This document shows, one piece after another, positions 7,772-16,330 of a stretch of DNA of 58,129 bases (position 1 is the first letter of the stretch; every line of letters begins with the position of its first letter). The stretch lies in assembly GCA_900315505.1 (NCBI GenBank), contig OMZG01000014.1, forward strand, positions 1 to 58,129, given 5' to 3'. Source of the stretch: an uncultured Lachnospiraceae bacterium. GTDB lineage: Bacteria > Bacillota > Clostridia > Lachnospirales > Lachnospiraceae. The notes under the pieces were generated by a model. It did not search any database. It worked only from the letters and a program-made list of their open reading frames with translations, and had not been told where the DNA came from. Position numbers and translations under genes: made by a program.

Positions 7772-9445
7772 ATGAAGACACAGGGAGTGGTAACGGTCCC
7801 TGTACAGAACGGAAAGGTCGTGAAAAGCGGCAAGGCAAAGCAGAAGGCACAGAATGTTTCTGATACCGATTTCATGACCTTCATGAATGATCTGTCAGTT
7901 TTCCAGAAGGGTTCAGATAACAGCGTACCCCCGAAGGAGGACAGGGCTTCAGATGTGAGGAAGGAGAGTGTATCTTTTCAGAAGAAGGATATACAGTTCA
8001 AGTCCTCATACAGACAGGACAGCGACTCACATCTGATAAAGCAGTCAGACAGCAGTTCTACGAAGAGTACAAAGACCACTACCAGCAAGAACACACAGAA
8101 GCCAGATGTCACCAGGAGTGACAGCAGTACGGTAGACAGAAAGGAGACGCAGCAGACAAGGAAGAATACAGGTAGCACAGATACTAAGGACATTAAGAAT
8201 AGGGACACGGGTGTATCCGGACCGGAAACGGAAGATAATACAGTGGATGAAGCTGGAGCCATGGAGGACTTCACTTCGAATATTCTTGATACAATAAAGG
8301 AAGATCTCGGAGTCGACGATGATACGATTAATGCAGCGATGCAGTCATTAGGTCTTACCTTTACAGATCTCAGTATCCCATCAAATGCAGCACAATTATA
8401 TATGACGATCACCGGAGACAGCCAGTCTGATCTGCTCACATCTGACAATTTCATCGAATTACTTGATGATCTGCAGGAAATTTTCTCACAGGCACCTGAT
8501 GATATTATGGATCAGATGACTCCTGTCACAGATGATGAGGCAGCCGGTCTGCAGGATATGCTTTCTGATCTGAATACACAGCAGAATGTCACGGACGACA
8601 CTACTGTTACTGTACAGAATACAGATGATCAGATGGATGTCAGGGTGGTAAATGTAGTTACTGAGGAAGTGGTGCAGGAGGATGCCAAGGCACAGCCTGT
8701 AGCAGATACTGCCATTAGTACAGACAGTAATACAGATACCCGGACCACTACTACATTAGTCAATCCACAGCAGCAGTCACAGCAGAATACCGATACATCT
8801 GATATGACTGGTCAGGAGAATCTCTTCGGAAGACAGCAGAACAGTCAGCAGACCTCTGATGTCAATACGAATATGACACAGACTACTGTGGCGATGACCG
8901 AGACCGAGCTATCATTTACTGAGACAATCACCCAGGTGACAAAGTACACTGATATCAATACTGATAATATCATCCAGCAGATCGCAGAAAAGGCAAAGCA
9001 GACCATCGGAACTACTGTGAAGAGCCTTGAGATGGAGCTCAATCCGCAGAGCCTCGGTAAGATATTCCTTCAGGTTGCTGAGAAGAGTGGAGATGTCACG
9101 GCACATCTGTATGCACAGAATGAAGCGGTGAAGCACGCTCTCGAGAACAGGCTTGCAGATCTGCAGGAGAATCTGAACAGACAGGGTGTCAGGGTCAATG
9201 AGGTCACTATTTCAGTTGAGCCTCATGCATTTGAGAGAAATCTCGAACAGAATACAAATGGAAATCTCATGAATGAGAGCAATGCAGGCGCTTTTTCTGA
9301 GAGAGAGGGCAATGCAGGGGCTTCTCACAGGACAACAGGAAGCATTGATGTAAGAGAGGGCTTCGACGGTAAACAGACCGAGGAGGACGAGCTCGAGGCT
9401 TCGATCATGAGAGACAATGGAAATACAGTTAGCTATTTAGCTTAA
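7772..9445 (+). CDS. fliK: Flagellar hook-length control protein FliK
   Basis: FliK is the secreted ruler that measures the hook and switches export from hook to filament proteins. The 557-residue protein has a long Ser/Thr/Asp/Gln-rich, probably disordered middle (about 80-400), expected for a ruler. The C-terminal domain (about 415-485) carries MELNPQSLGKIFLQVAEKSG, the conserved core of the hook-length-control family. ATG 7772 is chosen over GTG 7766 because AAAGGAAGG ends 6 bases before the ATG and abuts the GTG. Confidence 0.93.
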   Translation: MKTQGVVTVPVQNGKVVKSGKAKQKAQNVSDTDFMTFMNDLSVFQKGSDNSVPPKEDRASDVRKESVSFQKKDIQFKSSYRQDSDSHLIKQSDSSSTKSTKTTTSKNTQKPDVTRSDSSTVDRKETQQTRKNTGSTDTKDIKNRDTGVSGPETEDNTVDEAGAMEDFTSNILDTIKEDLGVDDDTINAAMQSLGLTFTDLSIPSNAAQLYMTITGDSQSDLLTSDNFIELLDDLQEIFSQAPDDIMDQMTPVTDDEAAGLQDMLSDLNTQQNVTDDTTVTVQNTDDQMDVRVVNVVTEEVVQEDAKAQPVADTAISTDSNTDTRTTTTLVNPQQQSQQNTDTSDMTGQENLFGRQQNSQQTSDVNTNMTQTTVAMTETELSFTETITQVTKYTDINTDNIIQQIAEKAKQTIGTTVKSLEMELNPQSLGKIFLQVAEKSGDVTAHLYAQNEAVKHALENRLADLQENLNRQGVRVNEVTISVEPHAFERNLEQNTNGNLMNESNAGAFSEREGNAGASHRTTGSIDVREGFDGKQTEEDELEASIMRDNGNTVSYLA

Positions 9446-9467
9446 AGCTTTTGGAGGTAAATGCGCT

Positions 9468-11411
9468 ATGATGCGTTCACTTTTTTCCGGCGTTGCCGGA
9501 CTCAAGACCCATCAGCAGAGGATGGATGTAATTGGTAATAATATAGCCAATGTAAATACAACAGCATTCAAGTCGTCATCAACGACTTTCCAGGATATCA
9601 TGTACCAGACAATGTCTGATGCATCTGGCGGCACGGCTACCCGTGGTGGTGTAAACCCTCGTCAGATCGGACTTGGCGTCACTACAGCTGCCACCAAGGT
9701 ATCTATTACTACCTCAGGATCAGCAGAGACTACCAATGATGGTTTCGATCTGCGTCTGTCAGATACCAATTCTACGAATTTCTTCATCGTAAATAACGGC
9801 GCACAGAATGTATTCACTCGTTCAGGAAGCTTCTATGTAGATGGTAATGGCTATCTGTCAATGACCTCTACCGGCTATCATGTAATGGGATGGCAGTCGA
9901 ATAAGGAGGCCGGCACTATCACAAAGGATACCGTAAGCGCACTCCGTATAATGGATCCTGCTAATCAGACCTCAGAGCCTGAATATACATCACAGGCACA
10001 TCTCACCGGCATCGTGGATGAGAATGATTCAAATGTAGAGAGCACAGACGGACTACCAATCAGCCTGACCTTCTATGACAATCTTGGATATGCATATACA
10101 GCAAAGTTTGCGGTAAAGAAGGGACAGGATAAGGGAACTGATGGATCAGTAATGGAGAATGGTTCTACGGCCACAAAGGATGCCAACGGATATACTATTG
10201 AGCTGACATCCATCACATCTGATTCAAATGTAGATTCTGAAGGCAATCCAATAGATCTTCTTCAGAATTATATAGATACACAGAAGGCTAAATATTCTTC
10301 TGGTGGTACACTTAATATTCCAGAGAAGACTTTTGGAAATACCCAGGCTATCACTAATGAGCAGATTGCAGAGAAGTATATTAAGGCCAGCCTGTTTGGT
10401 GATCCGGATGGATATAATGTAGATTCATTCAAGGTTGATGCTTCATCTGACTTCAGGTATGATGCAGCATCACAGAAGATTGTAAAAGGTAATGGTGCAA
10501 ATCAGGTATCGGCAAGCTATACGGAAATTATAAAAGCAATGAATACTTCCGGTACAACGGGAGGTCTGAATGCTAAAATAGATTTCACTGGTAATAACAC
10601 AACCCAGACCTTCCAGGTGACAAGGATCTTCTCCGGCCTTCAGAGTGCCATGAGCAATTACTATACGACATCGGGTGGTACCTCAGTAGTTATTGACGGT
10701 AAGAATCCTTCATATAGCTTTGATGATAAATCACAGACTTTAAAGGTAAAGACAGATGCTGCCAATTACGATGTGTTCTTCAAGACTTCGGACGGTTCAT
10801 TTGATAGTATAAGTGGAAGAGAATCAGATAATGGTCCACAGCAGGGAAATGGAACTAAACCATCAAGATTGTTTGGAACAGGCAGTAACGCTGTTACATT
10901 CAATGTAAATCTTCTTGGAACCCAGTTCAATTCTGATGGAATTAATATAGATTTCTCAAATCTACTGAATTATAACAATGGAGGCTCTTCGACGGCATCC
11001 ATCGACAGAGGTACGATTTCTGACGGTTCCAGCGGAGCAGGAAGAAAACTTGGTACTCTGAATGGTCTGTCGGTATCAAATGATGGTAAGATTTACGGAT
11101 CATACACCAATGGTAATACAGAGCTCTTAGGTCAGATTGCTACGACACAGTTTGCAAATGCGAGCGGTCTTGAAAGCCTTGGTAATAACTGCTATGGAGA
11201 GACACTGAACTCCGGATCATTCGATGGAATCGGACAGGAAATCTCCGCAGACGGAAGCTCTATGAACTCAGGCCAGCTGGAGATGAGTAATGTAGACCTG
11301 GCACAGGAGTTCACAGAGATGATCACCACTCAGCGTGGATTCCAGGCCAATTCAAGGATCATCACTGTATCAGATACCCTTCTTGAGGAACTTACGAATC
11401 TGAAGAGATAA
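9468..11411 (+). CDS. flgE: Flagellar hook protein FlgE
   Basis: FlgE polymerises into the hook. The N-terminal helix MRSLFSGVAGLKTHQQRMDV and NNIANVNTTAFKSS, and the C-terminal VDLAQEFTEMITTQRGFQAN, are the D0/D1 rod-hook signatures. At 647 residues it is far longer than the roughly 400 typical of enteric FlgE. The excess lies in a Ser/Thr/Asn/Asp-rich middle (about 200-500) that would form variable, surface-exposed hook domains. GGAGG at 9453-9457 precedes ATG 9468. It sits before flgD, whereas most Firmicutes have flgD first. Confidence 0.94.
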   Translation: MMRSLFSGVAGLKTHQQRMDVIGNNIANVNTTAFKSSSTTFQDIMYQTMSDASGGTATRGGVNPRQIGLGVTTAATKVSITTSGSAETTNDGFDLRLSDTNSTNFFIVNNGAQNVFTRSGSFYVDGNGYLSMTSTGYHVMGWQSNKEAGTITKDTVSALRIMDPANQTSEPEYTSQAHLTGIVDENDSNVESTDGLPISLTFYDNLGYAYTAKFAVKKGQDKGTDGSVMENGSTATKDANGYTIELTSITSDSNVDSEGNPIDLLQNYIDTQKAKYSSGGTLNIPEKTFGNTQAITNEQIAEKYIKASLFGDPDGYNVDSFKVDASSDFRYDAASQKIVKGNGANQVSASYTEIIKAMNTSGTTGGLNAKIDFTGNNTTQTFQVTRIFSGLQSAMSNYYTTSGGTSVVIDGKNPSYSFDDKSQTLKVKTDAANYDVFFKTSDGSFDSISGRESDNGPQQGNGTKPSRLFGTGSNAVTFNVNLLGTQFNSDGINIDFSNLLNYNNGGSSTASIDRGTISDGSSGAGRKLGTLNGLSVSNDGKIYGSYTNGNTELLGQIATTQFANASGLESLGNNCYGETLNSGSFDGIGQEISADGSSMNSGQLEMSNVDLAQEFTEMITTQRGFQANSRIITVSDTLLEELTNLKR

Positions 11412-11424
11412 TAGGAGGTAGCAT

Positions 11425-12312
11425 ATGGCATTTACAGTAAATGTATCTGACGGTAAGGTAACAGGAAACAAGGCTACCGACGTAGTAGAGAATAAAAATA
11501 AGAAGGCAGAGACCTCTAAGTCAAAGACCCAGGAGACCAAGGATATGTTCATGAAGCTGCTGGTAGCTGAGATGAAATATCAGAATCCCCTTGAGCCAAC
11601 TGATAATACCGAGTATGTCAAGGAGATGGCGAGCTTCTCACAGGTAGAGGCACTTGAGAATGTATCCGGTGATATGGAGCAGATGCATGGCACTTCTCTT
11701 GTAGGGCAGATAGTCACTGCTACTGATGATGAGGGTAATGCCACTACCGGCAAGGTGGAGTACACCTATCAGAAGGATGGAGAGACATATCTGCATCTGA
11801 TGGATAAGGACTTCACGCTGTCGCAGGTGACAGGAAGCCAGGACAGTGATTACTACACTGCAAATACACTGCTTCAGACAATCAATGAAGAGCTGGCCAA
11901 TCTGCCTGCAGCAAATAAGCTTACAAAGGCAGATACGACAAAGGTTTACAATCTCGCGAATATCTACAACGCAATGACCTCGTATGAGCAGTCGTTTATC
12001 CCGAATTCTACGGTCAAGACTATAGAAGAGCTCGTAGCAGCAGCAAATAAGATCACGGGCAAGGATAAGGCTGTAGACGAGAAGACAGATACTGACAGCA
12101 CAAAGAAGACGGATGATGCAAAGACTGCTGAAACCGGCAAGTCAGACGCAGCTGAGGCACAGAAGGCTTCTGATAATACAGCAGCCCAGGCTGCTCAGGC
12201 ATCAGAGTCAGCTGATAATACTAAGGTTTCTGAGGAAACGTCCGATAATAATGATGAGACCTCTGATACAGTAGCGGAAGTCAACGCCGTAGATACAGAT
12301 TCAGAGAAGTGA
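11425..12312 (+). CDS. flgD: Hook assembly (cap) protein FlgD
   Basis: FlgD is the scaffold cap under which hook subunits assemble. The N-terminal region has the hallmark MFMKLLVAEMKYQNPLEPTD, with a Thr/Glu-Tyr-Val segment following, at about residues 37-60. The C-terminal 90 residues are an Ala/Asp/Thr/Lys-rich tail of low complexity and are probably disordered. AGGAGG at 11413-11418 lies 6 bases before the ATG. It follows flgE by 13 bases. A clear FlgD Ig-like/Tudor C-terminal fold is not obvious, and the 295-residue length reflects the tail. Confidence 0.93.
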   Translation: MAFTVNVSDGKVTGNKATDVVENKNKKAETSKSKTQETKDMFMKLLVAEMKYQNPLEPTDNTEYVKEMASFSQVEALENVSGDMEQMHGTSLVGQIVTATDDEGNATTGKVEYTYQKDGETYLHLMDKDFTLSQVTGSQDSDYYTANTLLQTINEELANLPAANKLTKADTTKVYNLANIYNAMTSYEQSFIPNSTVKTIEELVAAANKITGKDKAVDEKTDTDSTKKTDDAKTAETGKSDAAEAQKASDNTAAQAAQASESADNTKVSEETSDNNDETSDTVAEVNAVDTDSEK

Positions 12313-12340
12313 TTTACACCATAGGAAAGGAGGTGTGCAA

Positions 12341-12730
12341 ATGAGCGGAATACAGAAATATTCTTCCATCGAGCAGGTGATGAACACCTATCAGACAGGC
12401 AGGAAGAAGGATACTCAGAAGAGTTCACAGGGAAGTGACTTCCAGTCAGTTCTGGAAGGGGTCTATGGTGAGACCAGCGATGTCCGCTTCTCAAAGCACG
12501 CCTCTGAACGCCTTGAGCAGAGAGACATCAGTCTCTCAGATGAACAGACCGAGAGGCTTTCAGATGGCGTAAAGAAGGCAGGAGAGAAGGGAATCAGGGA
12601 ATCACTGGTACTTATGGATTCCCTGGCTTTTATCGTCAATGTGCCCAGCCACACAGTGATCACCGCACTCGATAGTGATGAATCAAAGGAAAAGGCATTT
12701 ACCAATATAGATGGTGCAGTAATAGTTTAA
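12341..12730 (+). CDS. Flagellar operon protein, TIGR02530 (Flg_new) type
   Basis: The 129-residue product matches the small flagellar-operon family that usually sits beside flgD in clostridia and bacilli. After a variable start it has KHASERLEQRDISLSD at about 52-67, then a VLMDSLAFIVNVPSHTVITA core and a final FTNIDGAVIV. The biochemical role is unknown; its constant place beside flgD/flgE suggests hook assembly. ATG 12341 follows AAAGGAGGTG at 12326-12334. It is the last gene before the terminator with an embedded promoter. Confidence 0.88.
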   Translation: MSGIQKYSSIEQVMNTYQTGRKKDTQKSSQGSDFQSVLEGVYGETSDVRFSKHASERLEQRDISLSDEQTERLSDGVKKAGEKGIRESLVLMDSLAFIVNVPSHTVITALDSDESKEKAFTNIDGAVIV

Positions 12731-12741
12731 AATATAATGCA

Positions 12742-12770
12742 TTGAATTTGTAAGGGACAGGTTCTATAAT
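12742..12770 (+). promoter_or_regulatory. SigA promoter for the glycosyltransferase gene, inside a terminator
   Basis: TTGAAT (12742-12747), a 17-base spacer and a perfect TATAAT (12765-12770) make a strong vegetative promoter. Transcription should begin near 12777, about 35 bases before the ATG at 12812. The spacer contains the left arm of a terminator hairpin and the -10 box is its loop. Confidence 0.78.
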
Positions 12771-12788
12771 GAATCTGTCCCGTTTTAT
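12754..12788 (+). terminator. Intrinsic terminator after the flgE-flgD cluster
   Basis: GGGACAGGTTC (12754-12764) pairs with GAATCTGTCCC (12771-12781) in an 11-bp stem with one G-U pair. The loop is TATAAT and the stem is followed by GTTTTATT. It should stop or reduce read-through from the upstream fla genes into the glycosyltransferase gene. RNA started at the embedded promoter lacks the left arm and cannot form it. Confidence 0.75.
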
Positions 12789-12811
12789 TATGTAAGAAAG
12801 AGAGCAGATTA

Positions 12812-15277
12812 ATGGAAAATAAAGTGCATAAACCGGTTCTTTCAATCTCGCTGCTATGTGCCGGTAAGAAGCCGGAGGAGACAAGGAAGTGTCTGGATTC
12901 GCTACTTACAATAAAAGAAAAAATTGATACAGAAATTATCATAGTTGATACCGGCTGTGATGACAGTATGAAAGAGATGATAGGCCGTTATGCAGACCAG
13001 ATAATCCCATTCAGCTGGTGTGATGATTTTGCAAAAGCCAGAAATGCCGGACTAAGTGAATGCTCCGGCGAATGGTTTATGTACATAGATGATGACGAGT
13101 GGTTAGATGATACTAAGGCTATTGCCAGCTTTTTCAATTCAGGAGAATACAGAGACTATGATTATGCCGGCTACTATATAAGAAATTATTATGATTCGGA
13201 AGGCAGTGATTATGATAATTTCTTTGGAGCAAGACTTTCAAAACTTAACAGTGATACCAGATTTGAAGGTAAGATACATGAATATCTTACGACCTGCACC
13301 GGGAAGTTCAAAAGGCTTGACTGTTTTGCGCATCATTATGGATATGTGTTCAGATCACCAGAAGAACATTTCGCAAAGGCAATGCGGAATATAAAGCCTC
13401 TGCGTGAAATGATAAAAGAGGATCCCGGAAATCTGCACTGGTATCAGCAGCTTGAGCAGGAGCTTATTTCAATTAAGGAGATTTTAGGGCTTCAGGAGCT
13501 GTGTGAGGATATGATACAGAGGCTTGATAAATATGATGAACCTGAGATCAATAAAATCAGGGGAGATTTCTATTATGGAAAGCTTCAGGCTGAAATTCAG
13601 TCATATCAGTATGATGTAACAATCACTGACTATAATAAATACAGGAAAGACCGGCGCAATAATGATCTGTGCCGTGCTGCAATGGATTTTATTGTGTCGG
13701 TAGCCTTTTATGAGAAAAAGGATTATGAGAGGAGCCTTAATTATTCGCAGAAGTATGCTGATATTTACCTGAAACTCAAGGGCTGTGATGATTCTGACTC
13801 AGTGATTGCCGATATGTCGACACTTAATACCAGGGATGTTTTTGACAGGCGGCATCTGTATGTTCTGCTGAGCGCCCTTATTGTATCAGGAATAAAGCTG
13901 AACAGAATGGAAGTAGTTCATAAATTTTTTCCAATGCTGGATAAAGTGAAGACTGATGGCTCCCAGTTTGATCTGATATTCCAGGATCTGGTGAGCGCTT
14001 TTGCAGAAAAGGAATCTGATGAAGGCTTCATAGAATATGCGGAAACGATGCTGTCGTATAAAAGCACCGCAGAAAAATGTACGCATCTGTTTATGTCTAT
14101 AGAGGAACAGGATAAAAAAGAGCACAAGGGTCATTTCGACAAGCTCATCAGAGTCCTCGGTCAGACGAAAAACGGCAGCAACTACTACCTCCACTACATC
14201 AGGATGAGGTATGAGGCCCGCTATGGGAGTGACAGGAACAGATTTCTGAAGCTGTATGAGTCGCTTATCCTGCTGACGAATGACTTTTTCAATCTCGATG
14301 AGAGCGTGTGGCAGATTGCTGATGAAAAGGAAATTGGCCTGGGGAGGATTTTCAAAGAAATCCCTGTTTATAAATGGAAGACGGCTGTTGACGGGTATGT
14401 GGAGAAGCATTGGGGTAAAGACAGCGCCAATGTGAGAAAAATGATGTCTCGCTTCGATGGCGATGATGATATCAGATTCAGATATTACAGGCTGAAGGCT
14501 CTTGAGGCAGACATCCTGCATGATGATCCATCGGCTGCCGCGGTTAAGCTTGCTGATTATAGCAGAGAGTGTGAGAGCTTTTACAGGAGGATATACAGGT
14601 CCGGTCAGTTTAAGGAAAAGTCGGAATCGTCCGTGCTTCCACCGGAGTGTCAGTTTGCGATGCAGTTTAATGCTGCGTCGGAGTCTGGGAAGTTTGATGA
14701 ATGCGAGGGCCTATATCCGCCATTTGATAAGGCTCTTGATGAATATATCAGACAGGCGTGGGAGAATTATCAGTACAGACTCCGGGCTGATAAGAGAAGG
14801 GTTCTTGTATATTCGGCCGATATGAAAAGAAGTCCGGATGCCATAATCGAAAAGATAAAGAGCATACTTTTCTATTTCAGCCATTTCAGCGACAGAATAC
14901 TGTTTATCTGGCATTCTGAGCCGTTTTCTGACAGATGGAATGAGGAGCAGAGGAAGGAATACGAAAGCATCAGGGATAGCTTCATAAAGGAAGGCTGGGG
15001 CATATATGACACTTCAGAGGATACAGGAAGCCTGTTCAGCCGTGCAGATGCCTTTTATGGCAGCGATGAATCCATGCTCGAATATGCTGATAAGCATGAA
15101 AAGGCGGCTATGAAGGAAAAGACCAGCACACCGGTTACCAGCGAGAATGTGGTTTTTGGTCTGGATTCGATTCCGTACGGACTTCCGGAACACATGACGA
15201 TCATACAGGAGAATCGTCCAACGGATATTGCCTTGTTCAGACAGATGCTCGAGTTGGGCAGACTGAAAAGCATTTGA
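12812..15277 (+). CDS. Two-domain glycosyltransferase (GT2 plus CDP-glycerol-transferase-like C-terminus)
   Basis: The 821-residue protein begins with a family 2 glycosyltransferase domain (about 8-250). It has the nucleotide-sugar site VDTGCDD (46-51), RNAG (77-80), the metal motif DDDEW (93-97) and RFEGKIHE (150-157), a pattern of SunS-like protein glycosyltransferases. A helical middle with TPR-like spacing follows. The last 150 residues (from about 665) resemble, from memory, a degenerate CDP-glycerol glycerophosphotransferase-like domain (LFIWHSEPFS, GWGIYD, ADAFYGSDES). Place in the fla operon suggests glycosylation of flagellin or hook protein; donor and target are unknown. The 5' half looks more AT-rich than its neighbours, and it has its own promoter. 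SD AAAGAGAG. Confidence 0.8.
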   Translation: MENKVHKPVLSISLLCAGKKPEETRKCLDSLLTIKEKIDTEIIIVDTGCDDSMKEMIGRYADQIIPFSWCDDFAKARNAGLSECSGEWFMYIDDDEWLDDTKAIASFFNSGEYRDYDYAGYYIRNYYDSEGSDYDNFFGARLSKLNSDTRFEGKIHEYLTTCTGKFKRLDCFAHHYGYVFRSPEEHFAKAMRNIKPLREMIKEDPGNLHWYQQLEQELISIKEILGLQELCEDMIQRLDKYDEPEINKIRGDFYYGKLQAEIQSYQYDVTITDYNKYRKDRRNNDLCRAAMDFIVSVAFYEKKDYERSLNYSQKYADIYLKLKGCDDSDSVIADMSTLNTRDVFDRRHLYVLLSALIVSGIKLNRMEVVHKFFPMLDKVKTDGSQFDLIFQDLVSAFAEKESDEGFIEYAETMLSYKSTAEKCTHLFMSIEEQDKKEHKGHFDKLIRVLGQTKNGSNYYLHYIRMRYEARYGSDRNRFLKLYESLILLTNDFFNLDESVWQIADEKEIGLGRIFKEIPVYKWKTAVDGYVEKHWGKDSANVRKMMSRFDGDDDIRFRYYRLKALEADILHDDPSAAAVKLADYSRECESFYRRIYRSGQFKEKSESSVLPPECQFAMQFNAASESGKFDECEGLYPPFDKALDEYIRQAWENYQYRLRADKRRVLVYSADMKRSPDAIIEKIKSILFYFSHFSDRILFIWHSEPFSDRWNEEQRKEYESIRDSFIKEGWGIYDTSEDTGSLFSRADAFYGSDESMLEYADKHEKAAMKEKTSTPVTSENVVFGLDSIPYGLPEHMTIIQENRPTDIALFRQMLELGRLKSI

Positions 15278-15517
15278 TTCTGGTAAAAACAGCAAATTTT
15301 TATAATTTTTTGAAATAAAGTCTTTATTTTTAAGGCGAAAAAGGGTAAAATAGTCATGAAATGTGTTTTTTGGGAGTTGGATGGGCCAACCACAACTGCT
15401 AGATTTTTTTTGAAAAAGTTCACAAAAAGTTGTGAATTACTTGTAGACAAAAGCCGCCTGTTTTAGTAATATATATGGTGGCAAAAGTAAAGCTGAAATA
15501 TTTACGGGGGCAAAACA
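15278..15517 (+). promoter_or_regulatory. 240-base motA leader region with hairpins and promoter candidates
   Basis: No gene is seen here. The gap holds an AT-only 7-bp hairpin (AAATAAA 15313-15319 with TTTATTT 15323-15329, then T), which may weakly end the glycosyltransferase transcript. It also holds TAAA (15316-15319) 14 bases before GGCGAAAA (15334-15341), a weak match to a SigD promoter. GTTGG...CCAAC near 15376-15390 is followed by a run of eight T. A perfect palindrome lies at 15419-15436, and TTGTAG, 17 bases, TAGTAA (15441-15469) is a poor SigA-like promoter. I found no match to known c-di-GMP riboswitches. Confidence 0.4.
15419..15436. repeat. Perfect inverted repeat upstream of motA
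   Basis: TTCACAA (15419-15425), loop AAAG, TTGTGAA (15430-15436). The right arm can instead pair with CACAACT at about 15391-15397 (partner AGTTGTG 15429-15435), so two exclusive foldings are possible. It could be an operator or part of a leader switch. Confidence 0.6.
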
Positions 15518-16330
15518 GTGGATATAGCTTCGTTAGTCGGGTTAGTTCTTGGCTTCATAATGTTGATCTACGGTATCGTATCAACCGGTGCCCAGATTTC
15601 TACATATATTGATGTTCCGTCGATCATCATCACCATCGGTGGATCAATGGCAACGATTATGACTAGTAATAAGATGCCTGACTTTATCAATGCACTGAAG
15701 GTAGGTCTTCAGAAGACTCTGAAGGAGCCGGAGAATGGTGATCCGAAGGCTATCATCAGTACGATACTGGATATGGCAAATGTCGCTCGAAAGGAAGGGC
15801 TTCTTGCACTTGAGGGTGTAGCTGCTGATATTCAGGACGAGTTCCTGAAGAAGGGTGTCATGCTCGTCGTTGATGGTACTGATGCAGATCTGGTACGTGC
15901 CATACTTGAGAATGACATGGCATCCATGACTGACCGACACAATAAGGTCAGTGGATTCTTCGATACCTGGGGTACACAGGGTCCTGCATGGGGTATGATC
16001 GGTACCCTGATCGGACTTATCAATATGCTTAATGATCTGAGTGATCCTTCATCTATCGGACCGAATATGGCCGTTGCCCTGATCACCACGTTCTATGGCT
16101 CGGTACTCGCGAACTGGCTGTGCGTGCCTGTGGTAAATAAGCTCAAGGCTAATAACGATGCCGAGATCATGGTGAAGACACTTACAGTAGAGGGACTTCT
16201 TTCAATCCAGGCAGGTGAGAACCCGCGTATCATTGAAGAGAAGCTCAAGACCTTCCTTGCTCCTGCAGAGCGTGACTCAGTAGGCATTGATGCAATGAAC
16301 GGAAAAGCAGGGGAAGGCGGTGAAGCTTAA
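15518..16330 (+). CDS. motA: Flagellar stator protein MotA
   Basis: MotA is the pentameric stator subunit that turns ion flow into torque on FliG. The 270-residue product has four membrane segments (about 4-22, 32-50, 150-172, 182-205), the conserved WGMIGTLIGLINML and a cytoplasmic loop in between. GTG 15518 is the start: it gives MDIASLVGLVLGFIMLIYGIV, aligned with other MotA N-termini. The SD ACGGGGG is weak. The stop codon TAA shares its last A with the motB ATG. Confidence 0.95.
   Translation: MDIASLVGLVLGFIMLIYGIVSTGAQISTYIDVPSIIITIGGSMATIMTSNKMPDFINALKVGLQKTLKEPENGDPKAIISTILDMANVARKEGLLALEGVAADIQDEFLKKGVMLVVDGTDADLVRAILENDMASMTDRHNKVSGFFDTWGTQGPAWGMIGTLIGLINMLNDLSDPSSIGPNMAVALITTFYGSVLANWLCVPVVNKLKANNDAEIMVKTLTVEGLLSIQAGENPRIIEEKLKTFLAPAERDSVGIDAMNGKAGEGGEA

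Noticed and set aside
12731-12738. A second TATAAT (12733-12738) after the TIGR02530-type gene
   Set aside because: No -35 at 16-18 bases upstream; the promoter at 12742-12770 is far better.
13886-14521. Minus-strand open frame of 211 codons inside the glycosyltransferase gene
   Set aside because: Reverse shadow of the GT gene; no SD, no family features.
15278-15517. c-di-GMP riboswitch before motA
   Set aside because: The conserved GEMM-I/II core bases were looked for and not found; only generic hairpins are present.
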